A stretch of 64,000 bases of DNA, taken from contig JBCLBO010000004.1 in assembly GCA_038916785.1 (NCBI GenBank), positions 16,269 to 80,268 on the forward strand. The letters run 5' to 3'. The DNA is from VFKU01 sp038916785 (GTDB lineage Bacteria > Hydrogenedentota > Hydrogenedentia > Hydrogenedentales > GCA-2746185). The translations under genes and the position numbers were made by a program. The notes beneath the pieces were generated by a model. The model ran no database searches. It saw only the letters and a list, made by a program, of their open reading frames with translations, and was not told the DNA's origin. Shown here one piece after another: positions 1 to 8,556 of this stretch; within the stretch, counting starts at the first letter, position 1, and the number at the start of each line of letters is the position of its first letter.

Positions 1-128
1 TCGAAGGCGGCGGCGGGGATCAGCGCCGTGGTGACGAGATCGCGGACCAGGCCGAGGACCCGGCTCAGCATCGTGCCCAGCGCGAAGATCGCCGCGTAGC
101 GCGAGTGCTGCGCGCGGGTATCACTCAC
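1..128 (-). CDS. murJ: MurJ/MviN lipid II flippase, N-terminal fragment
   Basis: Only the first 42 codons lie in the window. Read on the minus strand from a GTG at 128, they give a short polar start followed by a hydrophobic stretch with LSRVLGLVRDLV, the characteristic first-helix sequence of MurJ (MviN), which flips lipid II across the inner membrane for peptidoglycan synthesis. The GTG overlaps the TGA of lnt by four bases (GTGA), so the gene is translationally coupled as the distal member of the envelope operon. The rest is beyond the window edge. The family call rests on one conserved segment plus the context. Confidence 0.75.
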   Translation of the reverse strand, partial: MSDTRAQHSRYAAIFALGTMLSRVLGLVRDLVTTALIPAAAF

Positions 129-1735
129 GGCGCGGAGATCCCGGAGCGCACCGAGGCAGGCATCAGCAGCGCGAGCACGAGAAGCGAGGCGCACAGCGCG
201 TCGATGATCCACGGCGCGTAGCGCTGGAACGCGAGGAGCGGTTGCGGCTCGGCGCTGGGCAAATCAAAGGCGCCGGCGAGCCGGGCCATGATCAGCGCGT
301 CGGGCGGCGGATCGGTTTCGAGCGGGTAGAGTTGGTCGCCGCTCGCGGCCCAGAGGTCTACGGGCGTGAAGCGGCCATAGGCGTCAAAGACGCCGGCGAT
401 ACCGGTGTTGGCGGCGTGCACGAGCGGCAGGCGCGTTTCGACGGCACGCACTCGCGCGATTTCGAGTTCCTGCGGGATAGCGGTGCTGCGTCCGAACCAC
501 GCTAGGTTGGTCGCCACCACGAGGAAATCCGCGCCGTCCCGGCGCAGGCGGTTCGACATGGGCGAGAAGAGGACCTCGAAGCAGATGAGCGGGCCGAGTT
601 TTCGGTCGCCGACTCTCATCACCACGGGTTCAGTGCCCGCGTCGAGATTGCCAATGCTGGGCACAAGCTTCGTGATGAAGGGGAGATGCTCCGAGAGCGG
701 GACGTATTCGCCGAAGGGGGCAAGATGGATCTTGTCGTACCATGCGGAAATTTCGCCGGACTCTTCCATGAGTAGCGCGGAATTATAGTTTCGCGTGAGC
801 TCGGTGCGGCCGGCGCCTGCGAAGAGCGCGAAATGGCCGTCGCGCACGGTGCGCGTGAGTAAATCCTGCACGGGGGCGGAGTCGATGTCGGCGAGGATGA
901 GCGCCTCGGGCCAGACCATGAGGTCGAGGCCGGAGCGCGCGGCGAGCGCGAGCGATTTTTCGGAGGCGTTGCGGATGGTCTCGTAGCGATACTCCGGGTC
1001 CCACTTCATTTCGAGCGAGTAGTTGGATTGGAAAATCCCGACCTTGAGCGGGTCCGCGGCGGTCGTCGCGGGCTTGAGCAGCAGAAAGCCGACTCCATGC
1101 GCCGCGGCGACGACGGTGATTGCGGCGAGGACGGGCAAAGGCCGGCGCGCGGCGACGGCTTCGGTGAGGAGCGCGTTCACCAGCGCGATCAGCAGGGAGA
1201 CGGCGAGACCGGTGCCGAGCGCGGCCCATTGCAGGAGCCAGAGGTCGGGGCCTTGGGAGTACGCGAGCGAGCTCCAGCCGAAGCCGGTGAAGACGGTCGA
1301 TTGCGCGTGCTCCATGGCGACCCAGAGCAGAGCGAAGGTCAGCGGCCCGCCGAGCCGCCGGTTGCGATCGCCGATCCAGCGCCAGGCCAGGCCGGCCACG
1401 GCCCAGAAAAGCGCGAGGACGACGCAGAGGAGTTGCTGGCCGAGGACGGCCCAGCCGCCGGCCCACATGATGTTGGCGAGGAGCCATTGGAGCACGAGGA
1501 CGTGAAAGACGAAACCCGCGACGAAGAAATGGAGCGCGGCCTGGAGCGGCGGGAGGGTGCGCGCGCGCCAAAGGAGCGGGACGAGCGCGAACCACGCGAG
1601 ATAGAAGACGTGGAACCGCGGGAAACAGAACGAGAGCGCGACGCCCGACACGATGGCCGGGCCGTAAATTCGAAGTGTCCCCCTCATTGTCGCGCCAGTC
1701 CCCGGCGATTGGTCTTTGGCCGTTGCGGCCCCCAC
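125..1735 (-). CDS. lnt: Apolipoprotein N-acyltransferase
   Basis: 536 aa integral membrane enzyme that adds the third acyl chain to the N-terminal Cys of lipoproteins. The N-terminal half (about residues 20-220) is a run of hydrophobic helices. The C-terminal half is a periplasmic carbon-nitrogen hydrolase domain with the Glu in VWPEALIL, the Lys in YDKIHLAPFGEYVP and the Cys in LICFEVLF as the triad. A last helix near residues 505-528 completes the usual Lnt plan, and the length matches the family (about 510). The start is a GTG preceded by AAGG; the internal ATG at 1687 has no visible ribosome site. It lies 6 bp after a secretin-like gene and overlaps murJ by 4 bp, in an operon that also encodes a lipoprotein. 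Confidence 0.95.
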   Translation of the reverse strand: MGAATAKDQSPGTGATMRGTLRIYGPAIVSGVALSFCFPRFHVFYLAWFALVPLLWRARTLPPLQAALHFFVAGFVFHVLVLQWLLANIMWAGGWAVLGQQLLCVVLALFWAVAGLAWRWIGDRNRRLGGPLTFALLWVAMEHAQSTVFTGFGWSSLAYSQGPDLWLLQWAALGTGLAVSLLIALVNALLTEAVAARRPLPVLAAITVVAAAHGVGFLLLKPATTAADPLKVGIFQSNYSLEMKWDPEYRYETIRNASEKSLALAARSGLDLMVWPEALILADIDSAPVQDLLTRTVRDGHFALFAGAGRTELTRNYNSALLMEESGEISAWYDKIHLAPFGEYVPLSEHLPFITKLVPSIGNLDAGTEPVVMRVGDRKLGPLICFEVLFSPMSNRLRRDGADFLVVATNLAWFGRSTAIPQELEIARVRAVETRLPLVHAANTGIAGVFDAYGRFTPVDLWAASGDQLYPLETDPPPDALIMARLAGAFDLPSAEPQPLLAFQRYAPWIIDALCASLLVLALLMPASVRSGISAP

Positions 1736-1741
1736 GTGACC

Positions 1742-2788
1742 TTAGCGTTCCTTCTGCATCAAGTCAATTTCGGTTTCGAGGGTCGATTGATTTTGCCAAT
1801 TGCCGTTCTTCCAGAAGTCGAGCGCCGTCTGCGAGGAGGGCGTCAACTTGCGCAGGTCGACCACCGTGGGCGCGACGAAGATGAGCAGGTGGACGTTCTG
1901 CACTTCGGAGCGGCGGCCGCGGAAGGGGATGCCGAGGATGGGGACCTTGCCGATGATGGGGACCCGGCGCTCGGTGCGGCGCGTGACGCGGCTGGAGAGG
2001 CCGCCGATGACGAGGGCCTGGCCGTTGGGCACGAGAACGGTTCCCGTCTGCGAGCGCTTGGCGAAGACGGGCAGGTCGATGCCGCGCACGTTGTCGATCC
2101 GGGAGACGTCGGTCACGTTGAGTGTCTTGATATTGAGTTCGACGAGGTTGTCGGTGCGAACGGTGGGGATAATGTTCATGTTGACGCCGATGTTCTGGAA
2201 GGCGACGACTGTCTGGGCCATGCCCCGCGTGTCGTATTGGATGCTCTGATACGGGACCTTGCCGCCCGCCTGAATGTCGGCGGCCATGCCGTCGATGACC
2301 AGGAGTTCGGGCTTTGAGATGAGATCAACGTCGTTGTTGCGCTCGATACTGCGGAAGATGCCGTCAATGCGGCCGAAGTCACCGGAGACGATCGAGAAGG
2401 TCATCCCCGCGCCGCTCTGGGTTTGCACGCCATCGCCCAGAGTGCCGGAAAGGTCAGGCCGAAACGGCGGCGGAAAGGCGGAGGAGTCCGGCGCGGGCAG
2501 GGTGACCCGAAAATCCGGACTGAGCGGATCGAAAACATTCGTCGAGACTTGCTGTATCGGTCCACCGTCGTCGGCATTCCGCGTGTAGGAGAGGTTGGTG
2601 CCGATGTCGCGCAGTCCCTGTTCGTTCGTCTCGCTGATCCACACGTGCATCTGCACTTGGCGAAATGAGGCGGGGGCCGCGGAGGGCGCCGTGAATTCCG
2701 GCGTGACGGGCGTGACGGGCGTGTCGGCAGCGATTGCGCCTTCGGCGAACAAGACGGCGCAGGCGGTGAACCCAAGGGCGCGGATCAT
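1742..2788 (-). CDS. Short secretin-domain protein (GspD/PilQ C-terminal type)
   Basis: 348 aa with a signal peptide (about residues 1-20, ending near AIAA). After a Pro-rich linker comes a strand block (VQMHVWISETN) that opens the conserved secretin region, then SKPELLVIDGMAADIQAGGKV, the NMNIIPTV block and the diagnostic end NGQALVIGGL followed by VPIIGKVPILGIPF. This is the beta-barrel core of type II/III secretion and type IV pilus secretins, but the long N0-N3 periplasmic ring domains are missing (typical secretins have 500-700 aa). It overlaps the upstream paralogue by four bases (ATGA) and is followed 6 bp later by lnt. No ATPase, pseudopilin or platform protein is nearby, so the partner machinery is unknown. 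Confidence 0.85.
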   Translation of the reverse strand: MIRALGFTACAVLFAEGAIAADTPVTPVTPEFTAPSAAPASFRQVQMHVWISETNEQGLRDIGTNLSYTRNADDGGPIQQVSTNVFDPLSPDFRVTLPAPDSSAFPPPFRPDLSGTLGDGVQTQSGAGMTFSIVSGDFGRIDGIFRSIERNNDVDLISKPELLVIDGMAADIQAGGKVPYQSIQYDTRGMAQTVVAFQNIGVNMNIIPTVRTDNLVELNIKTLNVTDVSRIDNVRGIDLPVFAKRSQTGTVLVPNGQALVIGGLSSRVTRRTERRVPIIGKVPILGIPFRGRRSEVQNVHLLIFVAPTVVDLRKLTPSSQTALDFWKNGNWQNQSTLETEIDLMQKER

Positions 2789-4089
2789 GGGGCCTTGCTC
2801 CCCGTGGGCTCTTGAGGCTTTGTTTTGGCGTCGGCGGGTTTAGTCTTGGAGTTGTCCGATTTGCCCTTGAGCTCTTCAGACTTGACGCCCACGGGCATTC
2901 CGCGGTCCAGAGAGTCATCGTTCGGGGTGAGGATGCCCGCGAGTCCTTGCGCGACCTCCACTATGACGTCGGCGGGGGAGCGGCGCTTGTTGGCTTCCTG
3001 CTGCACGAAGCCAAGGTCGTCCGAGAGGGAGAATGCGGGTCGCCACGTTTCCGCCTTGATGAGAAACGCAAGTTCGCGGCGCGACTCATCGGCCTTGCGG
3101 CTGCCGAGCGTGGCGGAGATGGGCGTAGCGCCAATATTGCCCGAGGCCAGGCCTTGGACGAGGCCGATCGCGGCGTTTTCGGCCTGGGCGATGAGTGGCG
3201 CGGTGGCGATACTCTTGGATTCCGAGTTGCGGTAGAGACCGCCGAGCAGCAGGACCTGCCCGTGACGGACCCATACATTGGTCGAGATGCTGCGCGAGAT
3301 GAATTCGGGAACGGTAATGGCATTTTCGCCATCGGAAAAGTTCTCATTCGCCGAGGTAAGTCCGACCACGATACGCTGGCCTTCTTCCTTGACGATGGCG
3401 CGCACCGCAAGGCGGATGTAGGTGTCATCGTGGGTCGACCAGTTTCCGTCGTCGTCGATCACTTCGGGCACGAAGACGGCTAGGTTGACCCCGGTGTCCT
3501 CGAATTCCGTGACTTGAACGATGGTGGAACCGACGACTCGCGTGGACTCGTAGGGGATTTTCTGCGTGGTCTCGACTACGCTGGGGATCGTAGAGGCGAC
3601 CTTGACCATCACGTGTGGCCGGGAGAGGATGAAGGCGCGGTTCTCGTTGACCAGCGCTTGGAGGAGCACTTCAAGTTCGCCGCCGCTGAAGTTGATCTGG
3701 TCGAGGAAGACCGTGAGGCCGCCGGCGGTGGTGGTGGGGAAGGTGAGATCGACGGTACCTATACCCGATCCATTGTCGGGCACGACTTCGCCGGCCGGGC
3801 CGCGCGAGGCGGAAGAGAAGTAAGCGCTGAGGCCGGTCTCGACGCCCTTGGTGGTTTGGAACTCGATGATTTTCACGGAGACGACGACCTGCTCTGGTGG
3901 CTTTTCGACCGGCGCGGCCGGCGCGACTGGCGCGGCCGGCGCCGCCGCTGGCGCAGCGGCGGGATCGGCCGCGGCGGGCGCAGGCACAGTCGCTGCGGGC
4001 GCGGGTTCCTGCGTGAAAGCGGCCGCGGATCCCGCAAGCGCGAACGCGGCCACACATCGCCGCACGCCTGGTTGATTCAAAACCTTCAC
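2785..4089 (-). CDS. Short secretin-domain protein, Ala/Pro-rich linker and Lys-rich tail
   Basis: 434 aa from a GTG at 4089 with AGGAG six bases upstream; longer upstream readings lack a ribosome site. A signal peptide (about 1-25) is followed by a low-complexity Ala/Pro linker, then QVVVSVKIIEFQTTKG, NRAFILSRPHVMVKVAS, QKIPYEST, a GVNLAVFVPEVI block and HGQVLLLGGLYRNSESKS. These correspond to the consecutive strands of the secretin barrel, including the Gly-Gly turn. The closing VPxLGxIPxLG motif is not recognisable, and a Lys/Pro-rich tail of about 40 residues replaces the pilotin-binding S-domain. It overlaps the following secretin gene by four bases. The two may form a hetero-oligomer or be diverged duplicates; that is inference. 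Confidence 0.8.
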   Translation of the reverse strand: MKVLNQPGVRRCVAAFALAGSAAAFTQEPAPAATVPAPAAADPAAAPAAAPAAPVAPAAPVEKPPEQVVVSVKIIEFQTTKGVETGLSAYFSSASRGPAGEVVPDNGSGIGTVDLTFPTTTAGGLTVFLDQINFSGGELEVLLQALVNENRAFILSRPHVMVKVASTIPSVVETTQKIPYESTRVVGSTIVQVTEFEDTGVNLAVFVPEVIDDDGNWSTHDDTYIRLAVRAIVKEEGQRIVVGLTSANENFSDGENAITVPEFISRSISTNVWVRHGQVLLLGGLYRNSESKSIATAPLIAQAENAAIGLVQGLASGNIGATPISATLGSRKADESRRELAFLIKAETWRPAFSLSDDLGFVQQEANKRRSPADVIVEVAQGLAGILTPNDDSLDRGMPVGVKSEELKGKSDNSKTKPADAKTKPQEPTGSKAP

Positions 4090-4159
4090 TTCATTCTCCT
4101 GTCGCCGGCCCGTTCTCGCAGCGTCATGGGCCGGCGCTGAATATTCTTCGCCGGGCGCC

Positions 4160-5122
4160 CTATCGCCTGAACGACACCGAGTATTCGTAGCGGTCAATAC
4201 TGTTGAGTTCGCGATAGTTGCTAAAGCGCATGCTGAAGGCGCGCGTCTCGCCGGGGGCCACGTCGCCGAAGGGCGTGGTCTGCGTGTCGTATACCGTGCT
4301 GCCGAACCCGAACAGGGTCACGGTGACGTTTGCGCCGTAGAGGATGCTCTGGCCGCGGTTCACTGCCTGGCCGGTGACTACGAAGAAGAGCGGAATCTGC
4401 GTGATCGAGTCGCGCACGGCCGGAAACGAATTGATGTTGACGACTTGGAGCGGGGTTTTCTCGGCAGCGCGGCGGCTGACCTCGGCGGGCGTGAGGATGG
4501 TGTGCGGGCCGTCGTCGCGGCGCTCGACACGCTGGCGAAAATGATCCGACGCGGCGAAGTCTGCGTCCTTGTGCGCGAGCTCGAGATAGAGGGCGCCGGC
4601 TTCGTCATATTCGCCGCGCGTCCACAGCGAATCGGCCAGGCGCCGTTTGGCGTCGGAGGAGCCGGGCTCCGCTTGCAGCGCGGCGCGCGCCGCGCCGATC
4701 TCCCGGTCGATCGCTTCGGGCGCGGGAAAACTCGAGGCGTACAGGTGGCGCAGGCGATCGCCGGAGATGCGTGATTCGTCGGCCCATTCGCCCGCTGACG
4801 CGAGGGCGAGGTAGGCGTCGTACGCGTCGATCGCGTCGCGCAATCCGCCGAGATTTTCGTAGGCCACGCCAAGAAGATACTGGGCGTCGGCGGCCTCGCG
4901 GGTGCCGGGGTAGCGCGCGGCGATTTCGTGCAACCGTCCCACGGCAATCGCGGAGTTGCCGCTCTGGATCAGGCGGTCGGCTTCGGCGATCGCCTGGCCC
5001 GGCGCGGGCGCATCGAAGGAATTGCTGCCCGCTTCAAAGCGCGGCGGCGATCCGGTCGAGCACGCAGTGAGGAGTGATAGGATGCCGGCTGTGCAAAAAA
5101 AGTGCGCGAGATTTCGGGACAC
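4160..5122 (-). CDS. TPR-containing outer-membrane lipoprotein
   Basis: 320 aa. The N-terminus ends in LLTACSTG, a clear lipobox, so the mature protein begins at Cys21. Residues about 40-125 carry tetratricopeptide-like helices (ADRLIQSGNSAIAVGRLHEI; DAQYLLGVAYENLGGLRDAI), and a second helical part follows to about residue 200. The last 100 residues are predicted beta-rich (PLQVVNINSFPAVRDSIT onward) and look like an immunoglobulin-type domain. It starts 28 bp after an OmpH/Skp-like gene and is followed by two secretin-core genes. A BamD- or pilotin-like helper for the secretins is a reasonable hypothesis, but nothing in the sequence proves it. Confidence 0.75.
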   Translation of the reverse strand: MSRNLAHFFCTAGILSLLTACSTGSPPRFEAGSNSFDAPAPGQAIAEADRLIQSGNSAIAVGRLHEIAARYPGTREAADAQYLLGVAYENLGGLRDAIDAYDAYLALASAGEWADESRISGDRLRHLYASSFPAPEAIDREIGAARAALQAEPGSSDAKRRLADSLWTRGEYDEAGALYLELAHKDADFAASDHFRQRVERRDDGPHTILTPAEVSRRAAEKTPLQVVNINSFPAVRDSITQIPLFFVVTGQAVNRGQSILYGANVTVTLFGFGSTVYDTQTTPFGDVAPGETRAFSMRFSNYRELNSIDRYEYSVSFRR

Positions 5123-5150
5123 CAGTCGAACACGTCCTAGTTCTGTTGCG

Positions 5151-5552
5151 TTAATTCTCGATGGCTTCCAGGACGCGCTCAGTAATGTCCGTGCAGGCCA
5201 CCGGCGGATCGAGCTTGCCGAGGTAGCCTTTTTCCGCGATGAGGTCGTATTCCTTGACCTTGCCTACGTCGGAGATGGCGCGATGCACGCGGTTGGTGGC
5301 TTCGCTGATCAGAATCCAGTATTTTCCCGTGCCGCTGCCGAGTTTCCTTTTTAGGATTTCCCGGTATTCAGGAGTAGACTGGATGGCGGCTTCCGTATCG
5401 ACCTCGGCCGGGCTATCGAAGCCAGCGGCGGAGCCGTAGTAGACCCGGCTGGGATCCACCTGGGAATCAGGAATCGATTGCGCGGCAACCGCGATGGCTG
5501 GAATTACAATTACAAACGCTAGCACGCTCAGTGGACGTCGTCTTCGCACCAT
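5151..5552 (-). CDS. Small periplasmic protein, possibly OmpH/Skp-like
   Basis: 133 aa from an ATG preceded by AAAGGGG; an ATG nine codons earlier is in frame but lacks a ribosome site. A basic N-terminus and hydrophobic segment (LSVLAFVIVIPAIAVAAQ) form a signal peptide. The mature part is short and largely helical and ends EYDLIAEKGYLG, a spacer, then DITERVLEAIEN. That ending resembles the C-terminal strand and helix of OmpH/Skp chaperones (a DIT-x-x-V motif at the extreme end). The homology is weak and by eye only. As first gene of the operon feeding the lipoprotein, secretins and Lnt, an envelope chaperone role would fit. Confidence 0.6.
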   Translation of the reverse strand: MVRRRRPLSVLAFVIVIPAIAVAAQSIPDSQVDPSRVYYGSAAGFDSPAEVDTEAAIQSTPEYREILKRKLGSGTGKYWILISEATNRVHRAISDVGKVKEYDLIAEKGYLGKLDPPVACTDITERVLEAIEN

Positions 5553-5864
5553 TGCCCCTTTCCACGGTCCAGTCCGCAAATTCAGCGTAACCCACTCGCA
5601 TGCAATGGACTACGCGATTGCTCCGGACTCGTCGGCCATCCCCATGGCCTTGATTGGCCTTCCTTCCCCAACAAAACGGAGCCAAACAGACTTACGAAGA
5701 ACAAGTACTGCGCTCTCCCAATCGTACCATCCGTCTCCGGGATCATGCTTGATACCCGGATGCCCGTGTCGAGCGTTGTATCTCTCGACGCAGTCCAGGG
5801 TTCCTGCCAAGGCGATTTTTTTTGCAAAAAAGGGTATTTAGGTTCCGTTACGGAGCTAAACCAT
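5553..5864. other. Divergent intergenic region
   Basis: This 312-bp gap separates the minus-strand envelope operon from the plus-strand GH42-like gene and must hold both promoters; I could not pick convincing -35/-10 pairs. It is visibly less GC-rich than its flanks. A minus-strand reading frame at 5610-5810 (TTG start, 66 codons) has a protein-like composition (for example DPGDGWYDWESAVLVL) but no ribosome site and no family I recognise. It may be a gene remnant. Confidence 0.35.
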
Positions 5865-8228
5865 ATGAAAATGTCATCGATACAATTCAAAACCTTCGCG
5901 CAGGTCCGCTCCGGTTCCACGCTGATCATGGGACTTCTTTTGGCGATGGCGGCCTCCGGTGCGCCGGATCAGGCTGGACCCGCCGAGACTCCGGTTCGAC
6001 AGGTGTACGTCGTGGAGACCGCCAAATCTTCGGCGGGGCGGCTGTTTCTAGCGCCGACGGAGCCGAGGGAGGGTGTCGTCGCCGGCGTCAATCTGGCCCT
6101 TCGGGGCGTCATTCTGAGCCGCACCACCTCCGGAAGCCGGCGGATGCTGTTCGAGGTGGCATCTGCGAGCGGGGACCCGGTCTATTCGGTCGACCTGACC
6201 GTGGTGGTCGAGCCGGGCTCGGCGCCATTTGGATTTGAGTGGTCGGCGCGCGAGGCGCCGGAGGGCGACTATGTCGCGCGGGTGCGGGTGCTGGATGCCA
6301 GGCTGGGCGAGGACGCCCGGGCGCAGTGGGATCTAAGCGTGCGCGACTCTGGGGCCGTGGCCTCGCGCGTGGAGGCGGCGCGGGCGGAGGTCGCGCGATT
6401 GCGCCGCGAGTCGGGCGAGACGATGCCTGCGGGCGCGCGACAGGAGCTGGCGCTTGCTTCGGAGGCCCTTGCGGGCCATTCGCCTGACGACCGGCCCCTC
6501 ATCGAGACGGACAGGAATGCCTCATTCGCCATGACTACGGCGGCCCGTGTCCGCGCGAGGCTTACCTTTGGCCGATTGACCGGCGCGGCCGCGCCGGCGC
6601 CGGAAACGGGGGCCAGATCCGCGCGGAGTTTTTTCTCCGTGGCGCCTCCGGTCCGCGGCGCGATCGTGATGGGCGCGGGCGCCGATTCCGGACGGCGGCT
6701 GGCGGAGCTGGGTTTTGATTTCGTGCCGTGGATGGGAGGCGCGAACTCGGCGTTGCCGCCGGGAGACCTTCCCGTGTTTGTGTGGCTCGCCGGGACTGAG
6801 GGCGAGGCGCAACCGCGCACGATCGAGGAGTTGCAACCCTTCCAGGGCAACGACAACGTTGCCGCGATCAGCCTGTGGAGTTCGCCGCGCGCGCCGGCGC
6901 ACGACGCGCAAACCGTCGCGCAATTCAGGAAATATGTCGAGGGGGTCTACGGCGATCGGGTGCCACTGAATCGCGCGTGGAAGCAGCACCTGTTCAGCTT
7001 CGACGAAGTCGAGTTCTGGCCGGGGATCCGCAACCGGGCGTATCAGTACGACGTGCAATCCTTCGAGCGGCAACGCACGAGCCAGTGGTTGCTCGAGGCC
7101 GTCCGCGGCGCGGCATCGGTACTCGCGCCGGTGGCGGTGACGATCACCTTCGGCGATGGCGTGATGGCGCCGGGCGCGCCGCAGTTGGGCCTCGACCCGG
7201 AGGCATTGGCGCCCGCGCTCAGTGTGCTGCCGGTCCGTATCGCCGGCCCGCTGGACGACGCCCGCTTCGCGCAGCGCTACCCCAGGGCGAGTGCGTTGTA
7301 CGCGTTGTACCACTCATTCTCGCCGGGCACGCCGTTGGTGGCGGTGCATTCGATTGACTACGACCTGAACGATCGGCTGCGGATGGATTCCGCGGCGCAG
7401 TTGCGAACGCTCGCGGTGGAGGCGGCGATCGAAGGCGTGTCTGGGCTGGCGATAGAAATGCCCGCGATCGGGGACGCGGCGCGTGGCGCGCCCGAGGCCG
7501 TCGCGGGGTTTGCCGGAGCGCTAAGAGACCTGCGGGGCGCGGACGAGGCGATCGCCGCGATTCGAGGCAGTCCGCCGCCGGTCGTGGTGCTGTGGAGTGA
7601 TTCGACGAAAGCGGCCGACGACGGTGCGGAGCATCTGGGCGCGTTGATGAACGCCTACGAGGGCTGCTCCTTCAGCGGTCAGGGCGTGAGGTTCATCACC
7701 GAGCGCCAATTGGCGAATGGACAGTGGAACGGCGTGCGGGTGCTGGTGTTGCCCGAGGTGTCCGCGCTGACGAAGGAGGCCTTCGACGGCATCGACTCGC
7801 TGATCGCCGGCGGCGCCGCCGTGATTCGCACAGAGTCGGGGCCGGTGTATGACGAGCATCGCCGCGCGCTGGGGAGGACCCTGCACGCCGGCGCGAATTC
7901 CGTGCTCGTGAGGGGGACGGGCGAAGCGCGCGACTACCTGGACGCGATCGACGGGCTCGTGTCGCGCGGTACGCTGCCGGACACGCTGCGGGTGATCACG
8001 CGCAGCGGGTATCCGATCGAAGGCGTGAAGACGCGCCACGCCGAGGGGGCGGGCTGCGAGTACTTGTATGTGGTGAACCTGCGCAAAGAGCCCGTCGCGT
8101 GCCGGTTGAATCGTGCGATCGGCGGGGCGACGGACATGCTCACGGGCCGCGCGGTGGAATTCCCGCGCACGCTGGATCCGCTGGACCCGATGGTGTTGCG
8201 GATCGACACGCAGACTGCTTCCGACTGA
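5865..8228 (+). CDS. Exported GH42-like (beta-galactosidase fold) protein
   Basis: 787 aa from ATG 5865 with GGAG nine bases upstream. A signal peptide (about 1-35) precedes a beta-sandwich-like region, then a TIM-barrel part near residues 260-480 with RKYVEGVYGDRVPLNRAW and a SFDEVEFW segment, which follow the F..YL...YG....LN..W pattern of glycoside hydrolase family 42. The following part (about 560-700) resembles the class I glutamine-amidotransferase-like trimerisation domain of GH42 enzymes, and a small beta domain closes the protein. The segment where GH42 enzymes have the acid/base motif NEY reads ISLWSSPRAP here, so the catalytic acid seems absent. It could be a substrate-binding relative rather than a glycosidase. 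Confidence 0.6.
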   Translation: MKMSSIQFKTFAQVRSGSTLIMGLLLAMAASGAPDQAGPAETPVRQVYVVETAKSSAGRLFLAPTEPREGVVAGVNLALRGVILSRTTSGSRRMLFEVASASGDPVYSVDLTVVVEPGSAPFGFEWSAREAPEGDYVARVRVLDARLGEDARAQWDLSVRDSGAVASRVEAARAEVARLRRESGETMPAGARQELALASEALAGHSPDDRPLIETDRNASFAMTTAARVRARLTFGRLTGAAAPAPETGARSARSFFSVAPPVRGAIVMGAGADSGRRLAELGFDFVPWMGGANSALPPGDLPVFVWLAGTEGEAQPRTIEELQPFQGNDNVAAISLWSSPRAPAHDAQTVAQFRKYVEGVYGDRVPLNRAWKQHLFSFDEVEFWPGIRNRAYQYDVQSFERQRTSQWLLEAVRGAASVLAPVAVTITFGDGVMAPGAPQLGLDPEALAPALSVLPVRIAGPLDDARFAQRYPRASALYALYHSFSPGTPLVAVHSIDYDLNDRLRMDSAAQLRTLAVEAAIEGVSGLAIEMPAIGDAARGAPEAVAGFAGALRDLRGADEAIAAIRGSPPPVVVLWSDSTKAADDGAEHLGALMNAYEGCSFSGQGVRFITERQLANGQWNGVRVLVLPEVSALTKEAFDGIDSLIAGGAAVIRTESGPVYDEHRRALGRTLHAGANSVLVRGTGEARDYLDAIDGLVSRGTLPDTLRVITRSGYPIEGVKTRHAEGAGCEYLYVVNLRKEPVACRLNRAIGGATDMLTGRAVEFPRTLDPLDPMVLRIDTQTASD

Positions 8229-8556
8229 GCAGCGCGCGACGCCGGTTTCCACCACAATCACCAGCAGGCGTACCCTGAAGAAAGCGGACGCCGACCTACG
8301 GTAGCATCGGCCTCCGGCTGTAACATCGGCCTCCGGCTGTAACATCGGCCTCCGGCCGATGGAGAATGAGCCCAAGAAACCGTTTCCGTCCGCAGCCGGT
8401 CCTCTATTCCCGGCCGGCAGCCCCGGTCCGCTCGAGCTGGAAACCCATGCCCCAAAAAACCTCCGCGCCTCTCTTCCTCCGCGTGATCCAAGCCCACTTT
8501 TCCCGCGGAGAAGCGGTACAATTCCTGCCGGCCGGAAGTCGCGCCGCGAGGACGTC
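8229..8556. other. Intergenic region with a short tandem repeat
   Basis: About 330 bp between two plus-strand genes. The only structure I see is the 19-bp tandem repeat at 8303-8359. Reading frames extending upstream from the phosphoesterase gene through this region have no signal peptide and no ribosome site and look non-coding. Confidence 0.5.
8303..8359. repeat. Three tandem copies of a 19-bp unit
   Basis: Unit aacatcggcctccggctgt occurs at 8303-8321 (one mismatch), 8322-8340 and 8341-8359 (last bases changed). Each unit contains ggcctccggc, and the array ends in ggcctccggccgat. There is no spacer between units, so it is not a CRISPR. Confidence 0.9.

Noticed and set aside
8303..8359. Tandem repeat considered as a CRISPR array
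   Set aside because: Units are 19 bp with no spacers, and no cas gene is in the window.
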